Origin: Acanthaster planci
Taxonomy: Eukaryota > Echinodermata > Asteroidea > Valvatida > Acanthasteridae
Direction: 5' to 3'
Assembly (NCBI RefSeq): GCF_001949145.1
Contig: NW_019091463.1
Span: 438,361-469,333, forward strand
Length of the DNA stretch: 30,973 nt
Shown one piece after another: positions 1 to 11,498 of this stretch; position 1 is the stretch's first letter; every line of letters begins with the position of its first letter. The position numbers were made by a program, and so were the translations under genes. A model generated the notes under the pieces. That model was not told where the DNA came from, did no database searches, and was given only the letters and a program-made list of their open reading frames with translations.

Positions 1-257
1 AAGGTAAGACCTTCGTGGAGACCCGCCAGGGAACGGGCCGATGCAACCCGTATCTCCTTATGGCAGCGGTGGTGGCGGCCGGAATCGATGGCATGGAAAA
101 GAAGCTGCCTTTGTCAGAGGCTGGAACTGAGAACAAAAAGATGCCCACGACAATCGCAGAAGCTACGGAAGCCTTTGAGGCAGACGAGGTACTTCTGGCA
201 GCATTTGACGGAGGGAAAGATTACATCCCTCTTCTGAAAACGTCACTGACACTGTAA
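1..257 (+). CDS. LGSN: Lengsin-like glutamine synthetase, copy 1 (3' end only)
   Basis: This is the last ~85 codons of a gene that begins left of the window; the frame is open from base 3 and ends at TAA 255-257. The protein keeps the C-terminal signature of class I glutamine synthetases: an E-x-R pair (ETR), CNPYL, and AAGIDGM, the counterpart of the ANPYL...AAGLDGI block. The DNA is almost identical to the end of copy 2 (6154-6412), with differences clustered in the last 40 bases. Similarity continues past the stop codon (300-520 versus 6430-6620), so the two arose by a recent segmental tandem duplication. The valine and glutamate at 12-17 belong to the continuing frame and are not a start. 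Whether the missing part is intact cannot be judged. Confidence 0.88.
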   Translation, partial: GKTFVETRQGTGRCNPYLLMAAVVAAGIDGMEKKLPLSEAGTENKKMPTTIAEATEAFEADEVLLAAFDGGKDYIPLLKTSLTL

Positions 258-548
258 TGTTAGTTGGTGTCAGTCGTGTTTCCAGTCAACGTTGCAGATT
301 TTAATTTGGCCCATCTCAAGTGAAGTAAAATGGAGCGTTTCTCCGGAAATGAAATCAACAGAGGTCTTGTAACAAAAATTGAATTAATTTACGGATTTGA
401 GCCGTTAAATGTAACTAGGATTTATAACTTTTATATGCATCATTCACATTCATGTACCACAAAATTTATAACAACTGCATGGTGAAAAATTTAAGTTATA
501 CATTTGGAGCTTCAAAATGATCAGAAACAGCAATCGTCTGTGCCTGCC

Positions 549-1540
549 CTTTATTATTATTGTTATTTCATTCAGAAATCAACCAACTAAGCAACAATTG
601 TACACAAAGAAAACAAGATAGGCCTACGGTTGATTCATTCTGGGATAACCCAAGAAAGTCAATTACACAGGCTTATTTGCATTGGGGTCCCTTAAGTACA
701 TGTACGGACAAATTACACATAAACATAACAAACGAAACATAAAAAAATAGTAAATTATCAGTCCATTTACCCATTACAATCATATTCAAGACTCCATATT
801 ATTTAAAAATCGAAACAATCAAAAACATGAAAAAAATATACTGAAGTCACTTACCCCTTCCCATCTAAAATCCGTCTTAATAATTAAAAACACTACATTT
901 CTCTACTGATTGGCTTTTTGTGATAGATGTGACTTTACTTGTTTTTTAAATACGCAGGACTGGAGATGCTTTTGATGTTAGACGGCAGTGCATTCCAGTC
1001 TTTAATAGCTGTAACAAAAATGTATTTCTACTGGAATGAGTTGGAACAATGAAGTTAAAAAGACTTTTCCTTGTATTATAAGAATATCTGTCAAACACAC
1101 GGGTAAAGTTGTCAGACATATATTTAGGGGCTAAGTCATGAACCACTTTAAATAAATGACTGAGTTTCAATTGAGTCACCCTATCCTGAACGTTAAGTAA
1201 CCCCAGTTTATCAAGTTCTCTCTGACCAATATGGGCCATTGAATTTTTGTCCAGTATGAACCTAACCATTTTATTTTACACAATTTGAAGTTTGCTTTTC
1301 ATTCTTATGGGTAATGCAGAATACCATGATGAACATGAGTAATCAAAGTAACATTGAATCAATGCAGAACACAAAATTTTAACCTAATTTTTCACTGAGA
1401 AAATTAGCCGGTCTGTAAAAAAACGTAAGTCTATCCCCAGCTTTCTTAATAATTGAAGTAGCAATGCGTTCACCAGATAAAACAGGGTCTAAAATAACTC
1501 TTAAATATTTAATAGATAAGGATGATTTAACCCTTTCTCC
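549..1540 (-). mobile_element. 5'-truncated non-LTR retrotransposon (LINE) fragment
   Basis: Read on the minus strand, 946-1269 encodes about 107 residues resembling the C-terminal part of CR1/L2- or Jockey-type reverse transcriptase ORFs: a VRFIL-D block, HIG-REL-KLG, a KL-HLFK block with LAP-Y, and SYNTR followed by a phenylalanine-rich VP segment. Just upstream (to about 1400) are IQCYFDYSCSSWY and NKMVRF, also typical of these ORFs, but with an in-frame TAA between them and another stop or frameshift further upstream, so the copy is dead. The presumed 3' end abuts an ATT-rich simple repeat at 549-565, like the tails of many LINEs. Spacer 2 lacks this ~1 kb at the matching site (6605-6650), which acts as an empty-site control. 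Family assignment is by motif recall only; end points are approximate. Confidence 0.75.
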
Positions 1541-2709
1541 ATTGTTAAACCCAAAACAGCATCAAGGATTGGGACTTAGGTTCGGCGTTAGTTTACGGTG
1601 GCAATATTTGTAACGTTTGTGAGAGTCTTTGCATGTGAGTTGCTCTGTATAACTAGTTCAGATAGTGTAGCGTAGCAATCATAAAAAGGTAAATTTTGTA
1701 ATCCAGTTTGCATGAATTAACATTTACCCGGCCAAGTTTTTGCTCTTCGTGTTATGCCATTAAATTGACTCGTTCATCAAAAACGGTGATGGTCAGCGGT
1801 TATAAATGACATGACTATCGCCAACATTTTAAAAACCATCTATGCAAAATGATATATCAATTATAAAAGAATGACAAATATGCTCATACGTTGCTTGAGA
1901 GGATTTCCTAATAGCCTAGTTTATTGCTCCGTGTACGTGTAATAGCTTTAAGTATCTCGGATAACCTGATGGTATTTACTAAGGCATAAACTGGCGTTGC
2001 TGTGTTAATAACTACGAATTTTATCAGACTGTATAGCACAAAAAGCACAAATTCTTGTTTGTGAAAACCAGGATTAAATTTGAAAGACGAAACAGATCAA
2101 AATGACAAAAGAAAGATTATCCACAATAACTGCGAGCGTACAAGAAGTCCGTTTTTGTGCATTTTCTCTATTCGGAAAGAACTTGATGACAAGTTTATAC
2201 TTATGATGATGACAGGATTATACTTATACAGACAAGTAACTATCATAGAGATTAAAAGCAGCGCCTAGAAAACTGATCATTAATAACAACGGAAATGACA
2301 CCGGAAGGATAAAAGGAGGACTGTAATTATTGTGATTGTAAATTTTACATTCCAATTCAGTTCAGCAACTTTAAAGGCCACGGACCTGGAAATGAGCCAT
2401 ACACAGTGAGTGATCCCCTACCCGTTCCTACAATTGCTATCTTAACCCTCCCCCCAACTGCTATATGGACTGTCAGCCAACCTATCATGACTACAGGGCA
2501 ACCTGAAGTTAGCGTCAAAGATGTATCGCTGTACCTTACAAGGAAACGTGCAAACGTATCTGGTTCAATGAAAATACGTAGCTCTAGACAACGAGGGGCA
2601 TGGTTGTGCAAACGAGCATTTTGCTTAAGGTTTAGAACTGAGGATGTCGATGTTTTCATGGGTAAGGTCAAATGAAAACAATACACCTAACGTCACACCA
2701 GCTTGCAAC

Positions 2710-3015
2710 GCTCTTTTTATGCGTACTTATGATACCGCTGCGTTGATAGGACCGACACTGCACGTACGTAACAACGGATGTCCTCCAGTGACCCTCTATT
2801 CCTTGCTGGACAGACTGATAGTAGTTTTAGATAGAGGTAAATCAAAAAGGTAAACGAACATCATTTGCAAACGAAAAGATGACTTAAAATGCCAATTGCC
2901 CATTACTTTAAAATTGGTCGATCCAGGTTAACGAGAATTTCACGACTTTGACTGCCAGGAATTAGGGCGTCAGTCACGACAGCCATTCAGCGGACCGCCC
3001 GTGTAGTTTCATGAA
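2710..3015. repeat. Segment inverted relative to spacer 2
   Basis: This ~305 bp block matches the reverse complement of 8150-8465. Examples are the shared run GATACCGCTGC, the run CGATCCAGGT against GATCCAGGTC, and the end CCCGTGTAGTTTCAT against CCCGTGTAGTTTCAT. The flanking DNA on the left (to 2700 and to 8125) matches in direct orientation, so one of the two spacers has undergone a local inversion. Confidence 0.75.
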
Positions 3016-3149
3016 CTGAGACGTAACCATCAACCCAGATCTTCTTTCTGCTTTCTTCCATCATTAATTTCAGTTAGTTTGTCGAGGGCGGACCCACAAC
3101 CCAGTTTTGGCGAACTGAAAAAAGGCCAAAAAACTGGGAATTTGTTAAG

Positions 3150-3420
3150 GTCAAAGTGTGAAAGCTCACTCTCAAAAAGAGTGAGATTCCTTTGTAAGAT
3201 CCACTCGAAAAGAGTGCAACCCACTCCAAAAGAGTGAAAATAACTCTAAAAGAGAGGCAAAAAAGAGGCAATAAAAGACCACTCTTTTTCGAGTTTTTCA
3301 CGTGGTCGCTTATTTGGCTTCTTAGCAGAGTGGAACTTTCACTCTTTTGGAGCAGTTTTTCTTTTTGGAGTAGTTGTATAAAGGACACACTCTTTCTGAG
3401 AGTGGGTGTAACCCATCTGA
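3150..3420. repeat. Cluster of short nested palindromes (ACTC-AAAAGAGTG family)
   Basis: At least seven imperfect palindromes built on CACTCnAAAAGAGTG or its reverse (CACTCTTTTnGAG) are spaced roughly 20-40 bases apart. The left half (about 3165-3255) carries them mainly in one orientation and the right half (about 3280-3410) mainly in the other, so the whole stretch can also fold into a larger stem. No counterpart is seen in spacer 2. It may be a foldback or MITE-type element; no clear termini or target duplication were found. Confidence 0.6.
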
Positions 3421-5181
3421 CATTTGTGAAGGGTGGGGGCTCAACGTTATTGTAGGGCTTTTTATACGCTTTGAGCTGACAGGAATATGAAATATTCCCT
3501 CTTAATTAATTAAATGCCCCATTTTGGGGTTGGGGCCCAAGGCACGACCCCTGTTACCCCCCCCCCATCTGTCCATGGCGTGCGCCAATCAAGTATACGG
3601 ATAATTTGGAGGTTCATATACCGAATCTAGTTATTACGGAAATAAAAAGCTGCAAGTTGATCATGACGAATAACGAAAACGAGGACTATATTTTGTGTGT
3701 GTGGTTTTTTTTTCTTCAGATTTCTGTTTCAGTTCTCACTTCCCGGATCGTTGCACGTTTTTGCAGTTAACTCTTTCTTTAATACAAAACAGTTACTGCA
3801 TGGTGAATAAATTCTATACTTCCTTGTTCACACCATTTAGGTAAATCAATACCCATGAAACAAGGAACTGAACTTTGTAGTTGATATCATTTGCTTCCTT
3901 GCGGTAAGAACGTAAAAGCAGCGCGCCATAAAATCGCCGCTCGTTGAGACGTGAAAGCTACTTACTACACGTACCAGTGGCAGCTTGATAATTATACGTC
4001 ATGTAAGTACCCAACATTTTATTTTTGGATTTCAAAATGTGCACATCGAAGTCTCTACTTACTTTGTAACGAACTGTTTTTATTTAAATGATAGAAAAGG
4101 CTGTTGTCTGGTGTTGTAACTTGTTACACTTGCTAAATTTCTTTGTGAAGAAACATTGAAACTTCAAAATGAACATTATGAAGCATTAAAAGAAATTCCT
4201 TAAAATGACCATACCCCAAACCCCACAATTGTTTTTTTTTTGGGGGGGGTGTCAACAAATATATCACTAGGTGTAGTGCTTTTTCTTAAATAATACAAAT
4301 TTCGGACTATGCTTACGTGTGAAGTAATGATAATTTCTAACTTTGTGTATTAGTGGAGGTAGTTAAATCAAATTCGTACGATATATATTTGCAAATTTCG
4401 GTTGAACCTCCCAACGTGTTTAATCGATTTTAGGCGTTTCCTTGCTGGGTAAGGTCGTAATCAACGAGCTCTGTGGTATACGAGTTAATTAAAGGCACAT
4501 TACAACTTTAAAATAAGCATTATGAAGCATTTCAAAGATACCTCAAAATGACTACTCCCACAAAACTATATCTTAGGCATTCTGAATGTAGGACACCTGT
4601 ACGACTACCATTGACCAGGTGTGTGTGTTTTTTTCAATAAGACAGACTGTAACTGGAATCCCGTAACCCCCTCCCTTCCCCAACAGACTTACAAACTGAC
4701 AACCCATGTCCTCTTGCTAGACATCGAGAACTGTTTGATTTGCTTACAAAACAATAATTTACGAGATGGAATCGAAGCTGTTGGAAGTCAGTGTCGTGCT
4801 TTTGCACTCCCTCCCCGGTGCACATGCAGGCCCAAAAGTGCGCGAACACGGAAATTGCCAACGGTAACAGGGCAAAACGAAAGTAATTCAACATTCCCGA
4901 TGAAGGTCAACATGGGCAGTGGGTGACTGGGTGCGCACGTGCGTATCCTCAGGTCGGGGATTGCAAAAGGAAACGTTTGCAATTTACAAGCAGACCTATT
5001 GAAAATGGGACTGTAAGGCTGGGAAATTTTTAACTCTCTCACACTCTGTTATTCTGGAACACACTTTTGATGTAGGACTCTCTGTTTGAGATTTGCATAC
5101 GTCTTTTGAGTTCCTGAAAATTCGGCAATCGTAGGTATATTCTATTCACTGAAGTCAAATCCCGACTTGTATTTCCTGCAG

Positions 5182-5226
5182 TTCGCTTCATCAAGCCTTC
5201 TCCATCGAGTCCGTTCTTAAAAGAAG
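5182..5226 (+). promoter_or_regulatory. Possible 3' splice site and short 5' UTR of copy 2
   Basis: TTGTATTTCCTGCAG ending at 5181 is a good acceptor, and ATG 5227 follows 45 bases later. Copy 3 has a similar arrangement (TATATTTCAACAG ending 11463, ATG 11499). This suggests a spliced 5' UTR with an intronless coding region. It is inference only; no donor exon was identified. Confidence 0.3.
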
Positions 5227-6412
5227 ATGGCTGATTTCCAAGGTGCGCATTCTGTAGTCGAGCGCCTTAAGAGTGTCGACGCCAACTTGTTTCTTTTCGA
5301 AGTGTGCGACTTCTTCGGAAGGGCACATACNTGTCTGTGTTCCCCGCAGCAAGCTGGAGGAAGCTGTCGAGGATGGCTTAGAGCTTCCCGTCCGCGCAGT
5401 TTTCAAGGAGTCTTCTAATGACAAGAATGACAACCTCGACAAGATTTGCTCCATTCGGGCCGACCCTACCGCTGATATCCTCCGACATCCTTTCCACCGT
5501 AGCATGGCATACGTCCCAGCTGAGCCCTTCGTCGATGGAAGCCCTCTGACGAGCTACCCACGATTCGTTGCCAGGAAGCAGCTAAGTCGTCTTGCTGAGC
5601 TTGGCTTCTCTCTCAAGTCTTCTTTCCATTTGGAGTTCTTCTTGAAATCAAAGAAAGCCGGCACTGAATACATCAAACGAGAAACGCTGATCGGCCATTT
5701 CTTCGACGTACTGGAGCGCACTGGCAAGGATTTTGAAGTAGAGACCTTTCACGTTGGCACAATGGCCAACCGCATGGATGGAACCTTCAAAGAGGTACTA
5801 GGGATCAAGTCAGCCGATTACGCCCAGCACTTCAAGACCTTCATGAGGGAGGCTGCAGATTCATTTCTGCATGAAGCATCAGTTTTGGAGAAGGCAAACC
5901 TCTCACTGTATTTCCGCCACTCTCTCTGGGATATCAAGGGCAAGAAATGCCTAATGGGTGATCCAGACAGCCCCCTGGGACTGTCTGTGGCTGCACAGCA
6001 TTGGATGGCTGGAATCCTGGAGCACATGCCGGCCATCGTCCGATTCACCCATCCAACTCAATCTTCCTGGGATCAAGTGGAGCACGAGCAACTCAATTGT
6101 CGATGGGGGACAGATAGCGCTGGGTCCTCGGTGCGTCTCCACAGAGGCGAGGAGGGTAAGACCTTCGTGGAGACCCGCCAGGGAACGGGCCGATGCAACC
6201 CGTATCTCCTTATGGCAGCGGTGGTGGCGGCTGGGATCGATGGCATGGAAAAGAAGCTGCCTTTGTCAGAGGCTGGAACTGAGAACAAAAAGAGGCCCAC
6301 GACAATCGCAGAGGCTACGGAAGCCTTTGAGGCAGACGAGGTACTTCTGGCAGCATTTGACGGAGGGAAAGAATTTCTCCCTCTTCTTAAAACGTCACTA
6401 ACATTTCTGTAA
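5227..6412 (+). CDS. LGSN: Lengsin-like class I glutamine synthetase, copy 2 (frame broken by an N)
   Basis: This is an intronless gene for a ~394 aa lengsin-type protein. I start it at ATG 5227 (A at -3, G at +4), which gives MADF... collinear with MADH... of copy 3. The frame then fails at the ambiguous base 5331: downstream coding is in the next frame, which is open to TAA 6410-6412. Dropping the N makes copies 2 and 3 collinear (RAH-T-VCVP against RSH-ST-VVP), so the N is probably a sequencing or assembly error, not a true lesion. Order of parts: beta-grasp N-terminus (FLFEVCDFF), catalytic-domain start (YPRFVARKQL), FHLEFFL where enzymes have E-x-E, RHSLWD, SSVRLH, ETRQGTG and CNPYL. The first metal Glu is His, and Tyr occupies the place of the active-site His, so glutamine synthesis is unlikely. 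Function unknown; vertebrate lengsin is a lens protein. Confidence 0.88.
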
Positions 6413-8149
6413 CGTTAGATTTGGATTTGACCCATTAACAGTGAAGTAAAAAGAGCCTTTCACTGGAAATGAAATCACCACAATTCTTGTAACGAAAGTT
6501 GATTATTAATCAATATTTACGCATTTGAATCGTTGAATTTAACTGGAAATTGTACTACATGTATTTATACAGCTACACAGTCAAAATTAATGTCATCTGT
6601 TTTGAAGTTCAAAATGATCCAAAACTATTAATTATCAAGCCTTTTAACCCCAAACAACATTCGGGATCCGGACTTTGGTGATATTTGTAATGTTTGTGAA
6701 ATTTGCATGTGAGTTGCACCTTATAACTGGCTCAGATAGTATCGCGTATAACACTCATAAAAAGGTACCGTAAAAGTTTTTGTTATCCAGATTGCACGAA
6801 TCAATATTAATGGACCCATTTTTGCTCTTTGCGTTGTGCTAAGTGTTAAATTGGCACGTTCATCATGAACAGTGATGGTCAGCTAGCGACTTACAAATGT
6901 CATGAATGTCACCCACAAGTATTGTAAACCCACCCATATGCATGTTATGTAAAACAATATAGCCTATGTTAAAAGGTGTATATTAATTTAAATGCCAAAA
7001 ATGCTGATATAAAAATATGATGATTTCCCAATAGCATATTTTGCCTGGTACGCGTAGTATAATCTGATTTGTACTTTTTATCTGTTTGAAAAGAACGTGG
7101 TGACGATTTTCTCGTTGTTGTTTTTAGTTTGGTTTTGGTTTGTTAAAATTAATGTCCATGTTCTAACTTCTATTGCCAAGGGAATATAACAAGACTGATT
7201 AGATACAGCTAAAAGTGATTTTGAAATTTAGAGCAGATTTATGATTACAAGAAGATTATAAACAGTTATTGTTAGAGATTATAAAGACCTTACAAGTTGA
7301 TCATAAACGACGCCGAAAATGGCATCGGAGTGATAAAAGGCGGACTGTTATGTTTTTATTGCAAATTTTGTGTTTCAGTTGATTTCTCTTGCCACTTTAA
7401 AGGCCATCGGACCTGAAATGAGCCACCACTTACAGTGATTGATCCCCTACCCGTTTATACATTATTGGCTATCTTAATCGAACAGTGTGCCATATTTCCT
7501 TTCTCGTGAATCCCCGGTCACCCACTATATAATTACAGTGTTCTGGACAAACACAAATTTCATGATGAATAAGTTTGAAACTTCCACTTCTGCGTTAAGT
7601 AAGTCGATAGCCCTAAAACACGGAGCTAAACTTGTATACTTGTAAAGTTATTTCCATCTGTGGTGGTGCAAACTTACAAGCGGCGCCTCATAAATTGGCG
7701 GTCATTGCGAAGCAAGCGCTTCGATGGGGTAGCTCGGGGTCGTCGTCTGTCAGAGGAAAATCAAATTGAAAAGTGGACATCATGAGCAACTTATTAAGAG
7801 ATAACTTAAAATGATGACTCGCCCAATACCCCCGAAACTGCTATATGGACTAATCTAGGTCAGCCATCCTATCACGACCAGGGCAACCTGAATTTAGAGT
7901 CAAAGATGGGATCACTGTGCCTGTACAAGGAAACATGCGAACAAAATACTGCGGGTGATAAGTCAGCATGGTTCAATAAAAATCCGTAACTCTGGACAGT
8001 GAAGGGCATGGTTGTGCATAAGTACATTTTGCTCAGGGTTTAGGAAAGAGGATGTCGATGGTGTAAAGGATAAGGTCATATGAAAATAAAGCACCTAACG
8101 TCACACCCGCTTGTAACACTCTTATGTGTGTGTGGTACAGCTTTCAGGG

Positions 8150-8465
8150 CTCCAGTTTCAATTTAATTATGTTTATGAAACTACACGGGTGGCCCGCTGA
8201 ATGACTGTCGTGAATACAACCCGACTTTTCAGGCTACCTAATTCGTGATATTTTCTTTGACCTGGATCAACCAATGGGGAATTTGACATTTCAACTCATC
8301 TTTTCATATACGCACGATACTCCTTTTACTTTTTTCAGACTGATCCACTATTGTTCTGTCCGGCAAGGAAAAGGCCGTAGGTCACTGGGGGACATCAATA
8401 TTTACGCACACGCAATGTCGGTCCTTTCAGTGCAGCGGTATCATACGCCGACTCACGCACATAAG
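8150..8465. repeat. Inverted counterpart of 2710-3015
   Basis: This is the reverse complement of the spacer 1 block at 2710-3015; its right edge abuts the first MITE-like element at about 8467. The junction with the element suggests that the inversion and the insertion may be linked. Confidence 0.75.
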
Positions 8466-8466
8466 G

Positions 8467-8650
8467 GTGTATTTGCCTGCAACTGGGGACCCCCTATTGT
8501 TCCTCTTTTGTTTGTACTACACTAACATTTTTAGAAGACCACCCATATGTTTTGTACACAGTTGTCAATCGGGTACCCTCTGTCAATCGGGGACCTTATT
8601 GTCCTCTATTGTTCAGGGTCCCCAATTGAATGCAGAAACAAACTCACACA
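8467..8650 (+). mobile_element. MITE-like element, copy A
   Basis: A ~160-185 bp element with imperfect terminal inverted repeats: the left end GCCTGCAACTGGGGACC pairs with the complement of GGTCCCCAATTGAATGC at the right. Inside is a tandem motif, TGTCAATCGGGKACC repeated twice. A second copy, about 95 percent identical by eye, lies in reverse orientation at 10592-10772. No transposase is encoded. Target-site duplications are unclear, so the superfamily is unknown. Confidence 0.65.
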
Positions 8651-10591
8651 CACACACCCAATCTAAGAACCCACATCTTCATGCTTTCATATAATTTTTG
8701 AATCCTAAACCTCCAGTTACTTTTTAATGGATATACGAAGCAACGCTGTCCTTTAACAATGCTTAATTCGAAAAAGAGAGATGCACTCTTTGGCAAAAAA
8801 ATGAACTGTGTGCATTCCTTTGGCAACAGACCAACATAACAAAAGAGGCTGCAAAAGAGAACTAATGTGTTCCGTAAGATATCCGTACCCTGAGAAATAT
8901 AATTCCCTTGCACATGGCGAGGGCAGATCCTCCATTCAGTTTCGGCTGATCCATTTTTTTTTTTCGGGTGGAGTCCGAAAAGATTGAAGATTTTCTTCAT
9001 AGCCTTTAATTACATTTCTGAGGGGTTAGGCTAGAATTGGGGGCTTTTTACACGCGTTCAGCAGGAATGGAAGGGAAATAAATCTTTCCTCCTTTATATT
9101 TTGAAAATATTGCCCCTTGGGGTGGGCCCGGAGCATGGCCCCGTTCCCTGGGATCCGCTAATGGCGTACACCAATCAAGTTGGCCCCTATATACGGATCA
9201 TTCGTAGAGCTACATAAATTGTACAGTTTTATGGAGATTAAAGACTGCAAGTTTATCATGACTGATAATGAAATAAGGACTATTACTTTATTTGCAAAGT
9301 TTCTGTTTCAGTTCAGTTCTCAGTCACTGACGGGGCCTGGAAATGCGCCACATCCCCCCCCCCGCTTGCTCAGCTGATATCTGCAGGGATTCCTACTTCT
9401 CGGATCCTCGACAAGCATATTCAGTTAACTCATTCTATAGACAAAACAGTATAAATGTGCAAGTTCTATACTTCCTTGTCCACGCCATACAGGGAAACTG
9501 ATACCCAAGAAACACGGAAGTGAACTTGTAGTTGATTCCATTTGCTTCCGTCGCGGTGTGAACATAAAAGTAGCACCCCATCAAATCACCGCTCACTAAG
9601 ATGTGAAAGCTACTTACAACTTGTGGCAGCTTGGTACTAATCATGTAAGTACCTAACATTAATATTTTCGATGTTTTGATGTGCACTTCGCAGTCCATAG
9701 TAACTTTGTAACGAACCTTTTACGACAGAAGGATGGAAACGGTTGTTTTGTGTTATCAATACAAGGGCAACTGTCAAATTTCTGTATAATGTGCGCTGCG
9801 CAAAATTTAGGCCATGCTCATGTGTGAAGTAGTGATAATTTTGCTCAATTCTACTTCTGCGAGTTGAAGGGAATTTGTATCTGTGTGTATTTATGGAGGT
9901 AGTTAAATTAAACTGTTATATATTTGCAAATGTACGTATTTGGTTGAACTTCCCAAAGTTTTAAATCGATTTTAGGCTTTTCCTTGCTGGGTAAGGTTGC
10001 AAGAACGAGCTCTGTGGTAAACGAGTTAAATAAATATAATAACTGCAAAATAAGCATTATGAAGTATGAAGCATTTAAAAGATACCTTAAAATGACGACT
10101 CCCTGTTCCCACAATACCCCACAATTTGTTGATTTGTGTCAACAAACTATCACAACTTGGGCAGTGCGAATGTAGGGCATGACTACCAGGTGTAGTTGTT
10201 TTTTAAAATATATTACCGGTACTGTATCAACTGGAATCCTACTACCCCTTCCCTTCCGCAACACACATACAAACTGACTGCCCACCCCTCTTACTATACT
10301 TAAAGAAGTGTTTTGTTTTCTGTACAAACAAGACGGGATTGAAGCTGTTGGAAATCACTATTATGGTTTTGCGTTCACTCCACTAAGGCCTTAAATGTGT
10401 CGGGGACACGGAAACAGCGAAAAATCACCAGGTGAAACGAAAGTAATTCAATAATTCCTGAAGGTCAGCATGGGCAGTGGGTGAATGGTTCCGCACGTGC
10501 GTATCCTCAGGTTTAAGTGGGATTGCGAATGAAAACGTTTGCAAATTACGGGTACTGAAAATAGGATTGTTACATCGGGAAATTTTGTGTG

Positions 10592-10772
10592 TGGATGAGT
10601 TTGTTTCTGCATTCAATTGGGGACCCTGAACAATAGAGGACAATAAGGTCCCCGATTGACAGAGGGTCCCCGATTGACAACTGTGTATAAATCATATGGG
10701 TGGTCTTCTAAAAATGTTAGTGTACAAACAAAAGAGGAACAATAGGGGGTCCCCAGTTGCAGGCAAATACAC
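10592..10772 (-). mobile_element. MITE-like element, copy B (inverted)
   Basis: Reverse-complement copy of the element at 8467-8650, with the same CAAYTGGGGACC ends and internal doubled GGTCCCCGATTGACA motif. The two copies flank 9040-10590, the block that corresponds to 3450-5040 in spacer 1. Since spacer 1 has no such arms, they are two independent insertions or a duplicated insertion and not the ends of one large transposon. Confidence 0.65.
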
Positions 10773-11498
10773 ACTTGTGGGTGCATGTACGTGGTGATTT
10801 TTAACAGAGATTTTTAACATCATTGCTTAATATCAAAATACGTTGTAGTTAAGTATGACATACGTCCTTCACACATAATAGTTTGAAGAACGTTTCCAGG
10901 GAGGGAGTTATTTCGTTGAAAGAATTCGATCGTGTTGTGCACAGTGGTTGTGGAAGATCAAGAGGTGGACTTTTTTTACATATGATGTAAGATATGGGGC
11001 GGACAGAACTTCCCGCCTTTGTGTTGGTCATTGTTTGATCAGAATCTCAGGAACTCTTTACAGAATTTGGGGGGGGGGTAGGTAACAATAATCTAGAGTG
11101 TGTATAGGGATTGGACATGGGGGGTACCCGTTTGCCCCATATCGTGCGCGATATCACTTTTTAGCGTTAGAACTTTTGAGATTCTACTGTGAATTACAGT
11201 CCTTCCAGAAATCAGTATTGCGCCTCTTCAACCTCTTTCCGTACCGTGTAAGGGAGATGGGGTCACTTTTCATTTACATCCGGATTCTAATCCAGGACGT
11301 TCCATCGAGAATGAATACTGCCCAAATAATTTTTTTTTTAAATACAACATCTATAGGTGATTCTACATTGATTCTTCATGTCTACACTGAAGTAACAAAA
11401 TATGACGATTGATTTGCTGACCAAGATACTTGGAAATCTTTTTGTTATATTATATTTCAACAGAATCTGGACTAAAAATATAAAGCATAAATAAGACC

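Larger units (their letters stand above)
258..5226. other. Spacer 1 between lengsin copies 1 and 2
   Basis: No host gene is supported here. The spacer aligns in blocks with spacer 2 (6413-11498): 300-520 with 6430-6620; 1545-2060 with 6645-7080; 2270-2440 with 7290-7480; 2440-2700 with 7835-8125; 2710-3015 with 8150-8465 in reverse orientation; 3450-5040 with 9040-10590. Material without a counterpart is a broken LINE (about 549-1540) and a palindrome-rich stretch (about 3150-3420). Short open frames in both strands lack conserved-domain resemblance. A pyrimidine-rich 3' splice-site-like sequence ends with CAG at 5181, 45 bases before the copy 2 start codon, and may close a 5' UTR intron. Confidence 0.7.
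6413..11498. other. Spacer 2 between lengsin copies 2 and 3
   Basis: No gene is supported. The spacer is a rearranged homologue of spacer 1. It lacks the LINE and the palindrome cluster, but has a ~350 bp extra piece at 7490-7835 that itself resembles part of the 3790-3960 / 9440-9610 block. It also has a block inverted with respect to spacer 1 (8150-8465), two opposite copies of a short MITE-like element (8467-8650 and 10592-10772), and ~700 bp at 10775-11490 with no counterpart. Open frames such as 11098-11412 show no recognisable domain. Confidence 0.7.

Noticed and set aside
2357-2686. Overlapping open frames on both strands near 2400-2690
   Set aside because: The same block in spacer 2 (7290-8125) is interrupted by an insertion and does not keep the frames; no known domain.
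5273-5330. Start of lengsin copy 2 at ATG 5273
   Set aside because: Its first residues do not match copy 3; the matching N-terminus begins at 5227 in another frame.
8467-10772. One large transposon bounded by the inverted MITE-like arms
   Set aside because: The interior matches 3450-5040 in spacer 1, which has no such arms, and it encodes no transposase.
11098-11412. 104-codon plus-strand open frame upstream of copy 3
   Set aside because: Composition and content are like flanking non-coding DNA; no recognisable motif.
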